A stretch of 64,000 nt of DNA from Bradyrhizobium diazoefficiens (GCF_016616425.1 NZ_CP067101.1:2914001-2978000), one strand, 5' to 3'; counted from the stretch's first letter, positions 35,299 to 44,684 are shown. Made by a program: numbers and translations. Notes: generated from the sequence alone by a model not told the origin.

Positions 35299-35795
35299 CG
35301 GTGCTCGACCGCGACAGCGAGTTGCGCCGACGCGCTTGGGACGCCGCGGCGAGCGTGGTCGACCCGGAGATCCCGGTCCTGACCATCGCCGATCTCGGCG
35401 TGCTCCGTGATGTCGCCTTGACTGGCGATCGTGTCGAGGTCGCGATCACGCCGACCTATTCGGGCTGTCCGGCGATGAACATGATCGCGCTGGAGATCGA
35501 GCTGGCGCTGGAGCGCGCCGGGTTTCGCCAGTCAAAGGTCCGCACCGTGCTGTCGCCGGCCTGGACCACCGACTGGATGAGCGAGGACGGTCGCCAAAAG
35601 CTCCGCGCTTACGGCATCGCGCCGCCGCAAGCTTCCAACTCGCGACGCGCGTTGTTCGGCGCGCAGGCCGTTGCGTGCCCGCAATGCGGCTCGGAAAACA
35701 CGGAGCTCTTGTCCGAATTCGGCTCGACCTCCTGCAAGGCGCTGTGGCGCTGCAAGGCGTGCCGCGAACCGTTCGATTATTTCAAGTGCCATTGA
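35292..35795 (+). CDS. paaD: Phenylacetate degradation protein PaaD (iron-sulfur maturation, MIP18 family)
   Basis: 167-residue protein with an N-terminal MIP18/DUF59 domain (VVDPEIPVLTIADLGVLRDV, PTYSGCPAMNMI) and a C-terminal zinc-ribbon-like cysteine set (CPQCGSENTEL, CKALWRCKACREPFDYFKCH). PaaD is thought to help assemble the iron-sulfur or di-iron cofactor of the epoxidase. It overlaps paaC and is followed two bases later by paaE. Confidence 0.95.
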   Translation: MVTVLDRDSELRRRAWDAAASVVDPEIPVLTIADLGVLRDVALTGDRVEVAITPTYSGCPAMNMIALEIELALERAGFRQSKVRTVLSPAWTTDWMSEDGRQKLRAYGIAPPQASNSRRALFGAQAVACPQCGSENTELLSEFGSTSCKALWRCKACREPFDYFKCH

Positions 35796-35797
35796 CC

Positions 35798-36880
35798 ATG
35801 TCAGCCGCCGCACCACGCTTCCATCGCCTGGCCGTCAGCGATCTCCGCCGCGAGGCGGCCGACGCTGTCTCGATCACCTTCGCCATCCCCGGCGAGCTCG
35901 CTCGCGATTACGCCTTCACGCCCGGCCAGTACCTCACGCTCCGAACCACGCTGGACGGAGAAGAGGTGCGTCGCTCCTATTCGATTTGTTCCGGCCCCGA
36001 CGACGGCGAGATTCGCATCGCCGTGAAGAAGGTCGACGGCGGCGCGTTTTCGAACTGGGCGGCGGACGAGCTGAAATGCGGTGACGAGCTCGACGTGATG
36101 ACGCCGACGGGCCGCTTCGGTACGATCCCTCAGGCGGACGCTGCGCGCATCCATGTCGGCTTTGCCGCGGGCTCCGGCATCACCCCGATCCTGTCGATCG
36201 TCAAGGGTACGCTCGCGCGCGAGCCCGGCAGCCGTTTCTTCCTGTTCTACGGTAACCGCGCGACCGATAACATCATGTTCCTCGAAGCGCTCGAGGAGCT
36301 GAAGGACCGCTTCATCGATCGCCTCTCGATCTTCCACGTCATCTCCGGCGAGGAGCAGGATATCCCGATCCTGCATGGCCGGCTCGATGGCGACAAGGTG
36401 AGGGTGCTGTTGCGCTCACTGGTGCCGGCGGGAAGCGTCGATCATGTCTACATTTGCGGACCTCTTGGCATGAGCGAGGACATCGAGGCAACCTGCCGGG
36501 AGCTCGGCATCGTGCAAGACCGCATACATGTCGAGCGTTTCGTCTCCGAATTCGGCGGCAAGCCGCGGCCGAAGAAGGTGGTCGCTCCCGACGCGCCGCC
36601 GAAGGCGATCGCCTCGCTGATCATCGACGGCAAACGCCGCGACGTTCCGGTCGCCGAGGACGAGGCGATCCTCGATGCCGCACTGCGCGCCGGCGTCGAT
36701 CTGCCGTTCGCCTGCAAGGGCGGTATGTGCTCGACCTGCCGCGCCAAGCTGGTCGAAGGTGAAGCACCGATGGACATCAATTATTCGCTGGAACCCTGGG
36801 AGCTGAAGGCAGGCTTCGTCCTGACCTGCCAGGCCAAGCCGTCGTCCGAGCGCGTCGTGGTCGATTATGATCATGTCTGA
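35798..36880 (+). CDS. paaE: Phenylacetyl-CoA epoxidase reductase PaaE
   Basis: 360-residue NAD(P)H-ferredoxin reductase. The FAD motif RRSYSICSG (about residue 57), the NAD-binding GFAAGSGITPILSIVKG and a C-terminal plant-type [2Fe-2S] domain with Cys306, Cys311, Cys314 and Cys344 are visible. It passes electrons to the PaaA di-iron centre. The open frame goes back to 35675 inside paaD; ATG 35798 (MSAAAPRFHRLAVSDL) is the family N-terminus. Confidence 0.96.
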   Translation: MSAAAPRFHRLAVSDLRREAADAVSITFAIPGELARDYAFTPGQYLTLRTTLDGEEVRRSYSICSGPDDGEIRIAVKKVDGGAFSNWAADELKCGDELDVMTPTGRFGTIPQADAARIHVGFAAGSGITPILSIVKGTLAREPGSRFFLFYGNRATDNIMFLEALEELKDRFIDRLSIFHVISGEEQDIPILHGRLDGDKVRVLLRSLVPAGSVDHVYICGPLGMSEDIEATCRELGIVQDRIHVERFVSEFGGKPRPKKVVAPDAPPKAIASLIIDGKRRDVPVAEDEAILDAALRAGVDLPFACKGGMCSTCRAKLVEGEAPMDINYSLEPWELKAGFVLTCQAKPSSERVVVDYDHV

Positions 36881-36907
36881 GCAGACGCATCAGACGCCGG
36901 CGATGCG

Positions 36908-36928
36908 AATGCGTCGCATTGTTTGACA
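36908..36928 (+). promoter_or_regulatory. 13-bp palindrome with adjacent -35-like box before paaI
   Basis: AATGCG-T-CGCATT (36908-36920) is a perfect palindrome, followed directly by TTGACA (36923-36928). No well-spaced -10 was found. It could be an operator for a separate paaI-paaK promoter. Confidence 0.35.
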
Positions 36929-36981
36929 GTTTTGGCCAACCAGCAGAACATCATATGCAAGCATTTGGCCGGGAGAGGCGC

Positions 36982-37431
36982 GTGAACGTCAAAGCCGCTT
37001 TGTCGCCTGAGAATGTTGCCCGCGCCTGCGCCGACGCGATGTGGGCGGAGGACGATGCTTCCAAGGGGCTCGGCATGGAGATCGTCGAGATCGGTCCGGG
37101 CTTCGCGACGCTCGCGATGACGGTGCGGCCGGACATGGTCAATGGCCAGCGCATTGCCCATGGCGGCTTCATCTTCACGCTCGCCGATTCCGCCTTCGCC
37201 TTTGCCTGCAACTCGCACGATGAGCGCGTGGTGGCGGCTCAGGGCCAGATCACCTTCATCAAGCCCGGCAAGCTCGGCGACCGCCTCGTTGCGAAGGCAC
37301 GCGAGATCACGCGCGGGGGACGCTCTGGCATCTATGACGTCCGTGTCACCGCGGGCGACACCGTCATCGCGGAATTTCGCGGGCACTCGCGTGTCATTCC
37401 CGGCACGTGGCTGCCGGCGCAAGACCAATAA
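36982..37431 (+). CDS. paaI: Hydroxyphenylacetyl-CoA thioesterase PaaI
   Basis: 149-residue hot-dog-fold thioesterase. MVNGQRIAHGGFIFTLADSA is the PaaI signature, with the catalytic Asp in LADSAFAFAC. It removes dead-end CoA thioesters formed during phenylacetate breakdown and so rescues CoA. GTG 36982 with GGGAGAGG before it is preferred over the longer frame from 36919. It lies 101 bases after paaE and 37 before paaK. Confidence 0.92.
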   Translation: MNVKAALSPENVARACADAMWAEDDASKGLGMEIVEIGPGFATLAMTVRPDMVNGQRIAHGGFIFTLADSAFAFACNSHDERVVAAQGQITFIKPGKLGDRLVAKAREITRGGRSGIYDVRVTAGDTVIAEFRGHSRVIPGTWLPAQDQ

Positions 37432-37468
37432 TCAATCAAAAACCAATCAATATCGTGGGGAAACGAGG

Positions 37469-38800
37469 ATGGCTCAGACGAGGCTCAAGGAAGGCGGCAA
37501 CGGCTATAGCCCCGAGATGGACGCGCATGAGCGCGCCTCGCGCGACGAGATCATGGCACTGCAGAAGCAGCGGCTGGCCTGGTCGCTGAAGCACGCTTAT
37601 GACAACGTCGCACATTATCGCAAGGCGTTCGACGAGGCCGGCGTTCATCCGGCCGACTTTCGCGAGTTGTCCGATCTGGCGAAATTTCCGTTCACCGTAA
37701 AGACGGACTTGCGCGACAATTATCCCTTCAACATGTTCGCCGTGTCGCGCGAAAAGCTGGTGCGCGTGCATGCCTCTTCCGGTACGACGGGCAAGCCGAT
37801 CGTCGTGGGGTATACCCAAGCCGACATCGATATCTGGTCGGAGGTGATGGCGCGCTCGATCCGCGCCGCCGGCGGCCGCACCGGCATGATCATCCACAAT
37901 GCCTATGGCTATGGTCTCTTCACCGGCGGGCTCGGTGTCCACTACGGCGCCGAGAAGCTCGGTTGCACCGTGGTGCCGATCTCCGGCGGCATGACCGAAC
38001 GGCAGGTGCAGCTCATCAACGATTTTCGTCCTGATATCATCACGGTGACGCCGAGCTACATGCTGGCGATCCTCGACGAGTTCAAGCGACAGAAGCTCGA
38101 TCCGCGCCAGTGCTCGCTCAAGGTCGGCATCTTCGGCGCCGAGCCCTGGACCAATGCGATGCGCGGCGAGATCGAGGACGCCTTCGACATGGACGCGACC
38201 GACATCTACGGTCTCTCCGAGGTGATCGGCCCCGGGGTCGCGCAGGAATGCATCGAGACCAAGGACGGCTTGCACATCTGGGAGGACCATTTCTATCCCG
38301 AAGTGATCGACCCCGAGACCGGCGCGGTGCTGCCCGACGGTGAGAAGGGCGAACTGGTCTTCACCTCGCTGACCAAGGAAGCCTTTCCGGTGATCCGCTA
38401 TCGCACTCGCGACCTGACGCGGCTTCTCCCCGGCACGGCACGCCCCGGCATGCGGCGGATGGAGAAGGTGACGGGTCGCTCGGACGACATGATCATCCTG
38501 CGCGGGGTCAATCTGTTCCCGACCCAGATCGAGGAGGTGCTGCTCGCGACCGACTGGTGCGGCGGTCATTTCATTCTGGAACTGACCCGCGAAGGCCGGA
38601 TGGACGAGTTGACCATCATCGCCGAGGCCAGGCCGGAAAGCTGGGATGGCCGGGGGCTCGTCGATCACGCCGACCGGATCTCGGCCTACATCAAGAACAC
38701 GATCGGGATCAGCTCCAAGGTGAGGGTGGTCGCGCCGGCCACGCTGGAACGCTCGCTCGGCAAGGCCAAGCGTCTCTACGACAAGCGGCCCAAGGACTGA
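37469..38800 (+). CDS. paaK: Phenylacetate-CoA ligase PaaK
   Basis: 443-residue AMP-forming ligase that starts the pathway: phenylacetate + CoA + ATP give phenylacetyl-CoA. The P-loop-like motif SSGTTGKPIV is at about 102-111, with GAEPWTNAMR, DIYGLSEVIGPGV and the C-terminal RSDDMIILRGVNLFPTQIE. Length matches the PaaK family. ATG 37469 has ACGAGG close upstream; the open frame from 37142 is a shadow of paaI. Its product is also the PaaX ligand, closing the regulatory loop. Confidence 0.96.
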   Translation: MAQTRLKEGGNGYSPEMDAHERASRDEIMALQKQRLAWSLKHAYDNVAHYRKAFDEAGVHPADFRELSDLAKFPFTVKTDLRDNYPFNMFAVSREKLVRVHASSGTTGKPIVVGYTQADIDIWSEVMARSIRAAGGRTGMIIHNAYGYGLFTGGLGVHYGAEKLGCTVVPISGGMTERQVQLINDFRPDIITVTPSYMLAILDEFKRQKLDPRQCSLKVGIFGAEPWTNAMRGEIEDAFDMDATDIYGLSEVIGPGVAQECIETKDGLHIWEDHFYPEVIDPETGAVLPDGEKGELVFTSLTKEAFPVIRYRTRDLTRLLPGTARPGMRRMEKVTGRSDDMIILRGVNLFPTQIEEVLLATDWCGGHFILELTREGRMDELTIIAEARPESWDGRGLVDHADRISAYIKNTIGISSKVRVVAPATLERSLGKAKRLYDKRPKD

Positions 38801-38864
38801 CTTGGCGGATTGACTTGACCGGTCCCAGAGGCGACAAGGCCCGCGAGAAATCACGGGTCTTTCG

Positions 38865-39869
38865 ATGCTGCCAGTCGATGCCAAAACGGTCGAAGCGCGC
38901 TGCGTGCGCCTCAATGCTAAGGCCGAAAACGCCGCTGCGCTTGCGCCGGTGATTGAGCCTCAGACGCTCACGCGCGGTCCGAACGATGTCCTGATCGAGG
39001 TGAAGGCAGCCGCCGTCAATCCCTCCGACGTCAAGGCTGCCACGGGACTGATGCCCTATGCCGTGTTCCCCCGCACCCCGGGCCGTGACTATGCCGGTGT
39101 GGTGGTCGACGGGCCGGCCGGCACGATCGGCCGTGAGGTGTTCGGCTCGTCCGGCGATCTCGGCATTCGCTGCGACGGCACCCACGCCACCCATCTCGTG
39201 GTCGAAGCCGATGCCGTGGTGGAGAAGCCGAAGATGATGTCCTGGGAGGAAGCCGCCGGAATCGGCGTTCCCTTCGTCACGGCCATGGAAGGCTATCGCC
39301 GAGCCGGCGTTCCAAAGCCCCGCGAGACCGTGTTGGTGTTCGGTGTCAATGGCAAAGTCGGCCAGGCTGCGGTGCAGATTGTGACCTGGCGGGGCGCAAA
39401 CGTCATCGGCGTGGTGCGCAACGTGGAAGCCTACGAAGGCCACACCAACGCGCCTATCGAGGTGATCGACGCCTCCGCAATGGACATTGCCGCACGCGTG
39501 CGCGAAGTGACGGGGGGCAAGGGCGCCGACATTGTCTTCAACACGGTGGGCGACCCCTATTTCCAGGCGGCGCACAAGTCGCTTGCATTGCGTGGTCGCC
39601 AGATCCTGATCGCCGCGGTCGATCGCATCGTGCAGTTCAACATTCTCGAATTCTATCGCGGCCAGCACACCTATGTCGGCATCGACACGCTGGGTCTGTC
39701 CTCGGCAGCGACCGGCGCAGTGCTGCGCGACCTCGGCCCCGGCTTTGCGAGCGGGCACCTGAAACCGTTCCCGATCCAGGCGAGCGCCGTTTATCCCCTG
39801 GAGCGCGCAAAGGAGGCATACGTCGCCGTCGCCGGCTCCTCGCGCGATCGTGTCGTCCTGAAGCCGTAG
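38865..39869 (+). CDS. Zinc-independent MDR alcohol dehydrogenase/quinone oxidoreductase-like
   Basis: 334-residue medium-chain dehydrogenase. AAAVNPSDVKAATGL and TPGRDYAGVV mark the N-terminal catalytic domain, and VLVFGVNGKVGQAAVQIVTW the NADPH-binding loop. The zinc-ligand cysteines of classic alcohol dehydrogenases are not seen, so it is nearer to quinone oxidoreductases or enoyl reductases. It starts 64 bases after paaK and could be cotranscribed, but it is not a known phenylacetate gene. The YeeE-like gene follows after two bases. Confidence 0.87.
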   Translation: MLPVDAKTVEARCVRLNAKAENAAALAPVIEPQTLTRGPNDVLIEVKAAAVNPSDVKAATGLMPYAVFPRTPGRDYAGVVVDGPAGTIGREVFGSSGDLGIRCDGTHATHLVVEADAVVEKPKMMSWEEAAGIGVPFVTAMEGYRRAGVPKPRETVLVFGVNGKVGQAAVQIVTWRGANVIGVVRNVEAYEGHTNAPIEVIDASAMDIAARVREVTGGKGADIVFNTVGDPYFQAAHKSLALRGRQILIAAVDRIVQFNILEFYRGQHTYVGIDTLGLSSAATGAVLRDLGPGFASGHLKPFPIQASAVYPLERAKEAYVAVAGSSRDRVVLKP

Positions 39870-39871
39870 CC

Positions 39872-40930
39872 ATGGAATCGTTCGCTCAGTTCGTGATCCC
39901 GGCCGGCCTCGTCATCGGCCTGATCTATGGCGCTGTCGGCCTGCTCAGCGGTTTTTGCCTGATGAGCAGCATGCGCGGCTGGCTCGCACAAGGGGACGGG
40001 CGGCTGGTGCGCACCTATGCGCTGGCGATCGCCGTTGCGATCGCCGTCAGCCAATTGTTGGCGGGCAATGGCACGGTCGACCTCGGCAAATCCATCTATC
40101 TGCAACCGTCCTTTTCGGCGCCGGTACTGTTCCTTGGCGGGCTGCTGTTCGGCTACGGCATGGTGCTGTCGAACGGTTGCGGCTCGCGGGCGCTGGTGCT
40201 GCTCGGGCGCGGCAACCTCCGATCCTTCGTCGTCGTGATCGTGCTGGCCATCGCCGCGCAGATGACGCTCAAGGGCCTGATCGCGCCGGCCCGCATCGCG
40301 CTGGTTCAGGCATCGCAAACCACGCTCAGCGCCAATTCGCTGCCATCATTGCTGTCGATGTTCGGTCTCGCCGCACCTTTCGCGCGTGCGCTGGCTGCGG
40401 CTCTCATCGTCATCGCGCTGGTCGTGTTTGCTTTCGCCCATCCGGCCTTCCGTCGATCGCCAGGCCAGATCGCAGCGGGAATCATCGTCGGTCTCCTCGT
40501 TGCGGCTGCCTGGTTCGTCACCGGCTATCTCGGCGCCGACGACTTCAATCCCGTTGCGGTGACCTCGCTCACCTTCATCGCGCCGATCGCGGACAGCGTG
40601 CAATACGCCATGCTCTCGACCGGCCTGACGCTGAACTTCGGCATCGCGACAGTCGCCGGTGTCTTCGGCGGCAGCCTGGTCACGGCCCTTGCGACGGGCC
40701 GTTTCAAGCTCGAAAGCTATTCCTCGCCCCGTCACATGCTGCGCTCGGGCAGCGGCGCCGCGCTGATGGGCATCGGCGGCGTGATGGCGTTCGGCTGCTC
40801 GATCGGGCAAGGGCTCACCGGCATGTCGACGCTGGCGCTGGGCTCGTTCGTCGCGCTCGCCGGCATTCTGCTCGGCACCACGGCAGGCCTGCGCGGTGCG
40901 TTGCGGGTTCGGCCGCCTGCTGTGGCCTGA
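39872..40930 (+). CDS. YeeE/YedE family membrane protein (sulfur-compound transport)
   Basis: 352-residue polytopic membrane protein with about nine to ten helices. The family cysteine motifs are visible as LSNGCGSRALV and AFGCSIGQGLTGMSTLA. YeeE/YedE proteins (TsuA) import thiosulfate through conserved cysteines; here the exact sulfur substrate is not known. The gene starts two bases after the MDR gene. Its last 199 bases are overlapped on the other strand by the C-terminal extension of the EamA gene. Confidence 0.9.
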   Translation: MESFAQFVIPAGLVIGLIYGAVGLLSGFCLMSSMRGWLAQGDGRLVRTYALAIAVAIAVSQLLAGNGTVDLGKSIYLQPSFSAPVLFLGGLLFGYGMVLSNGCGSRALVLLGRGNLRSFVVVIVLAIAAQMTLKGLIAPARIALVQASQTTLSANSLPSLLSMFGLAAPFARALAAALIVIALVVFAFAHPAFRRSPGQIAAGIIVGLLVAAAWFVTGYLGADDFNPVAVTSLTFIAPIADSVQYAMLSTGLTLNFGIATVAGVFGGSLVTALATGRFKLESYSSPRHMLRSGSGAALMGIGGVMAFGCSIGQGLTGMSTLALGSFVALAGILLGTTAGLRGALRVRPPAVA

Positions 40931-41823
40931 CTTCGCAGCAATCGGTCACCTAGCGTTGCAAGACCGATGCCGCTGACGATCAGTCCGGCCGCGACAGCGA
41001 GACCCACATCGATGGGCTCGCCGAGCAGGATCGCGGCGCTGGCAATGCCGACGAGCGGCGTTCCCGTGGTGCCAAGCGCCGTCGTCAGGGCCGAGATGCT
41101 CTTGTTGACCATCGACATTGCCCAATAGGCTAGCGCTGTTCCGATCAGGCCGGAGTACAGGAATAGCAGGATCAGCCTCCACGACCATTCGGCGTGCGGA
41201 AAGCCATCCGTGATCAACGCGGATGCCGTCAGCACGATCGTGGCGACGAGCACCTGCCAGATAAGGAGCTGGAGCGGGGACGCGATCCAGCGATGCGCGC
41301 GGATGTAGATGATGTTCGCGGCCCAGCAGATCGCGGCCAGGATGACCATGCCGGCGCCGAGCAGGACGTCGGTATCGGTCCAGTCGATCGAGGACGGGTT
41401 GAGTATGACGGCAAGGCCGATCAGTCCGAGCAAGGCGCCGGCAAGCTTCGGCGCGGTCAGCCTGTCCTTCCCAAGCAAGGGCGCGGCGAGCGCAACCCAG
41501 AGCGGCGTGGTGTAGCCGAGCACGATGGCCTTGCTCGCGGGCAGGAAGCGCACACCGGCCGCAACCAGGACCGAGAACACCGTCATGTGCAGCAGCGCGA
41601 CGCTCAGGACCACGGGAATGTCGCGCCGCTCCGGGATGACCAGATTGCTGCTGGCTCCGAGAATTACAAACAAGCCGCCCAGCGCGATCCAGCTCCGGAT
41701 TGCCGAGGTCCAGAGCGGCGGAAGGAATTGCACGAGCTGCTTGGTCACCGACCAGTTCACGCCCCAGGCCAGCACGACGATGAGAAACAGGCCGACGGCC
41801 ATGCGGGGCGAGAGCGAGTTCAT
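40732..41823 (-). CDS. EamA/DMT family transporter
   Basis: Ten-helix drug/metabolite transporter with two EamA repeats (MAVGLFLIVVLAWGVNWSVT and ILAAICWAANIIYIRAHRWI). The recognisable protein ends near LATLGDRLLRSQATAG, but the frame continues about 66 residues more (Pro/Ser-rich) to 40732, antisense to the YeeE-like gene, giving 363 residues instead of about 300. ATG 41823 (MNSLSPRMAVGL) is taken as start. The MocR gene is divergent, 82 bases away; MocR/PdxR regulators often control neighbouring EamA exporters. Confidence 0.85.
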   Translation of the reverse strand: MNSLSPRMAVGLFLIVVLAWGVNWSVTKQLVQFLPPLWTSAIRSWIALGGLFVILGASSNLVIPERRDIPVVLSVALLHMTVFSVLVAAGVRFLPASKAIVLGYTTPLWVALAAPLLGKDRLTAPKLAGALLGLIGLAVILNPSSIDWTDTDVLLGAGMVILAAICWAANIIYIRAHRWIASPLQLLIWQVLVATIVLTASALITDGFPHAEWSWRLILLFLYSGLIGTALAYWAMSMVNKSISALTTALGTTGTPLVGIASAAILLGEPIDVGLAVAAGLIVSGIGLATLGDRLLRSQATAGGRTRNAPRRPAVVPSRMPASATNEPSASVDMPVSPCPIEQPNAITPPMPISAAPLPERSM

Positions 41824-41905
41824 CTTGAGGCCCTTGAAGCGGTCCAGTCCGCCGGATAGCATCCGAGCTGGCTCTTGAAGAAGTGCCAGATCGGAGAAGA
41901 ACAAG

Positions 41906-43354
41906 GTGCCAGTTTCGGACGACATGATCTCTACTCTGATCGACCTGAACCGGGCTGACGGCGAAGGGCTGGTGGCCCGACTGACGAGCCAGCTTCGGAG
42001 CCTGATCGTCAGCGGCGGTCTCGGCAAAGGCCGCGCACTGCCATCGAGCCGAGGGCTTGCGAGCGATCTCGGCGTCTCCCGGAACACCGTTACCTATGCG
42101 TTCGAGCAGCTTGCCGCCGAGGGATATCTTGAGGCATCGCGCGGCCGCCGCCCGGTGGTCACGTTTGGCGGCGGCGAACGGATCGAAGGCGCGCGCGCTG
42201 TCACGTCGCGGCCGCGCTCTGACAAGCCGCGGCTCTCGCCCTGGGCCTCGAGGCTCAAGCAGGCCGACTGGCCGATGTCCTATCAGGCGCCGCTGAAACC
42301 GCTGCGCCCGGGGCATGGCGATTTCCGGGAGTTTCCAAACGATGTTTGGGCCCGCTGCCTCCGCCGCAGCGCCGTGCGTGCGGCCAAACGCGATCTCGGA
42401 TCGGTGAACCGAACGCGCCTGCGCGAGGCGCTGGCGCATTATCTGGCAACCAGCAGGGGCGTTCGCGCCACGGCCGAGCAGATCCTGATCTTGCCGAGCG
42501 CGCAGGCCGCCCTGACTTTGATCGCGGCTACGCTCATCACGCCCGGTGACGAGGTCTGGGTCGAGGATCCCGGCTATCCCGGCGCCACGGCTGCCTTCCG
42601 CGCGTCCGGCGCGCGCGTGACCGGTATCGGTCTCGATGGGCAAGGCATGCAGCGAATGCCGGGGCTGCCGCCCCCGACCCTGATCTTCATGACTCCCTCG
42701 CACCAGCATCCAACCGGACGGCTGATGTCGCTCTCCCGCCGCACCGAGTTCCTTGGCCTGAGCAGGCCCGACAAGGCCTGGATCGTGGAAGACGACTACG
42801 ACGGCGAATTTCACTACGACAGCCGGCCGGTGCCGGCCTTGCAGGGGCTCGATGCTCACGGCCGCGTCTTCTATGTCGGAACGTTTTCGAAGGCGATGAC
42901 ATCGGACATCCGGCTGGGTTATCTCGTCGCGCCGCCGGCGCTGGCCAGCACCTTGGAGATTGCGCAGCGGCACATCGGCCTGATCGCCGCCAGCCATGTT
43001 CAGGAAGCGCTCGCCGAGTTCATTGCCGACGGCCATTTTCTCGCGCATCTGCGCAGGATGCGCCGGCTCTATCACGCGCGCCGCGATCACCTCGTTGAGG
43101 GACTTCAGCGCCATCTCGGCGATGTGCTCACGGTCGAGGTGCCCTCGGGCGGTATCCAGCTCGTGGCACGCCTCAAGCGCGGTCGCGCCGATCAGGCGGC
43201 AGTCAAACGGCTGGTCGAGGCGGGGGTCGAAACGCGCGCCTTGTCGAGCCTGGCGCTCGGACGGCCGCGTGATCATGGCCTGCTGCTCGGCTTTGCGGCA
43301 TGGCGCGAGAGCGAGATCAGCGCGGCGGTGCGAACGATGGCGTCGTGCCTCTAG
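41906..43354 (+). CDS. MocR/PdxR-type GntR-aminotransferase transcriptional regulator
   Basis: 482-residue regulator: N-terminal winged helix (LPSSRGLASDLGVSRNTVTY as recognition region) and a C-terminal fold-type I aminotransferase-like domain. The PLP lysine is Lys329 in FYVGTFSKAMTSD. Such proteins sense PLP or amino acids. GTG 41906 is preferred since GGAGAAG lies eight bases upstream; ATG 41924 is the alternative. It is divergent from the EamA transporter, the likely target. Confidence 0.92.
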   Translation: MPVSDDMISTLIDLNRADGEGLVARLTSQLRSLIVSGGLGKGRALPSSRGLASDLGVSRNTVTYAFEQLAAEGYLEASRGRRPVVTFGGGERIEGARAVTSRPRSDKPRLSPWASRLKQADWPMSYQAPLKPLRPGHGDFREFPNDVWARCLRRSAVRAAKRDLGSVNRTRLREALAHYLATSRGVRATAEQILILPSAQAALTLIAATLITPGDEVWVEDPGYPGATAAFRASGARVTGIGLDGQGMQRMPGLPPPTLIFMTPSHQHPTGRLMSLSRRTEFLGLSRPDKAWIVEDDYDGEFHYDSRPVPALQGLDAHGRVFYVGTFSKAMTSDIRLGYLVAPPALASTLEIAQRHIGLIAASHVQEALAEFIADGHFLAHLRRMRRLYHARRDHLVEGLQRHLGDVLTVEVPSGGIQLVARLKRGRADQAAVKRLVEAGVETRALSSLALGRPRDHGLLLGFAAWRESEISAAVRTMASCL

Positions 43355-43426
43355 AGCATGATCCGGACCCAAAGGGCGGCGCTAGCGCAAAATGTGGAGC
43401 GGTCTTCGAAAGCCTCATGCTCAAAC
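43354..43426. repeat. Palindromic intergenic repeat, family B
   Basis: GAGCATGATCCGG at the left end pairs with CCTCATGCTC at the right end, followed by AAACAA. This pattern is frequent between genes in Rhizobiales as I recall it. It lies between two convergent genes and starts on the MocR stop codon. Confidence 0.7.
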
Positions 43427-43435
43427 AATAACGCG

Positions 43436-44659
43436 CTAATCCACGGCCTTCGTCACGATGCGGATCTCGGACGTCAGTGTCCGGTGCACCGGACACTTGT
43501 CGGCGATCTCCATCAGCTTCCTGCGCTGCTCGGCGTCGAGCGCGCCATCCATCGCAATGTCGCGCTCGATCTGGTCGAGCATGCCCTCGCGCGTGTCGCA
43601 CTCCGCGCAGTCCTTGGCGTAGATCTTGGAGTGCTTCAGCGTAACGGTGACGCGGTCGAGGGGGAGCGACTTGCGGTCGGCATAGAGCCGCATGGTCATC
43701 GAGGTGCAGGCGCCCAATCCTGCAAGCAGGAAATCGTAGGGCCCGGGGCCGGCGTCCTCGCCGCCGGCAGGCACCGGTTCGTCCGCCACAAGATGATGCG
43801 GGCCGACGGTAATGACCTGGTTGAACTTGCTCTTGCGAGTCTCCTGCACCACGACCTGACGCGGCGCTTCGGGGAGATCTATCGCTTTCGCGGGTTTTGT
43901 GCCGTCGACGTAGCGGCTGGCCCAGGCCGCAATCACATCGGCCACATAGAGCGCGTCGATTGGCCTGGTGAGCAGATGATCGGCATGGTCGAGCGAGACG
44001 AAGCTCTTGGGGTGCCTGGCTGCAACGAAGATCTTGGTTGCATTGTCGATGCCGACGGTGTCGTCGATTGGCGAGTGCATCACCAGCAGCGCCTTGTGCA
44101 GGCCGGTGACGTCCTTCATCAGTTCGTGCTCGGCGATGTCGTCGAGGAATTCGCGCTTGATCCGGAACGGGCGTCCTGCGAGCGAGACCTCGACCTCGCC
44201 CTGGGCGCGGATGTTGTCAACTTGCTCCTTGAACAGGCCGGTGACGTGGACGGGATCGGACGGCGCCGCAATGGTCACGACCGCCCTTGCCTCCGGGATC
44301 TTTGCTGCGGCGGCGAGGATCGCCGCGCCCCCGAGGCTGTGGCCGATCAGAATTGACGGCGCCCTGCGGGCGCTGCGCAGGTGCTCAGCCGCGCGCACGA
44401 GATCGGCGACGTTGGAGGAAAACGTCGAGTTGGCGAAATCGCCTTCACTGGAGCCGAGCCCGGTGAAGTCAAAGCGCAGCACCGCGATGCCCTTGGCGGC
44501 GAGCGCGACCGAGATGCGCTTGGCCGCGAGCGTATCCTTGCCGCAAGTGAAGCAGTGCGCAAACAGCGCGTAGGCTGCGGGCTCGCCCTCCGGCAGCTCC
44601 AGCGCGGCCGCGAGCTGATGGCCGCCTTCGCCCGTGAATTGGAAGCGTTCCGTCGGCAT
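43436..44659 (-). CDS. Alpha/beta hydrolase-OsmC fusion protein
   Basis: 407-residue two-domain protein. Residues about 1-255 form an alpha/beta hydrolase (elbow LIGHSLGGAAILAA, acid in HSPIDDTVG, histidine in SLDHADHLL). Residues about 270-407 form an OsmC-type domain with its two cysteines in LLAGLGACTSMTMRLYADRK-like sequence and IADKCPVHRTL. OsmC proteins reduce organic hydroperoxides with redox-active cysteines. The fusion may release and detoxify oxidised acyl compounds. It is the last gene of the minus-strand run with the P450. Confidence 0.9.
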   Translation of the reverse strand: MPTERFQFTGEGGHQLAAALELPEGEPAAYALFAHCFTCGKDTLAAKRISVALAAKGIAVLRFDFTGLGSSEGDFANSTFSSNVADLVRAAEHLRSARRAPSILIGHSLGGAAILAAAAKIPEARAVVTIAAPSDPVHVTGLFKEQVDNIRAQGEVEVSLAGRPFRIKREFLDDIAEHELMKDVTGLHKALLVMHSPIDDTVGIDNATKIFVAARHPKSFVSLDHADHLLTRPIDALYVADVIAAWASRYVDGTKPAKAIDLPEAPRQVVVQETRKSKFNQVITVGPHHLVADEPVPAGGEDAGPGPYDFLLAGLGACTSMTMRLYADRKSLPLDRVTVTLKHSKIYAKDCAECDTREGMLDQIERDIAMDGALDAEQRRKLMEIADKCPVHRTLTSEIRIVTKAVD

Positions 44660-44684
44660 GGGCTTCCCCCGTTCTTGCTTGCAT

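Noticed and set aside
40946..43372. 808-residue minus-strand frame
   Set aside because: It runs antisense through the whole MocR gene and out of frame through the EamA gene; no domain is seen.
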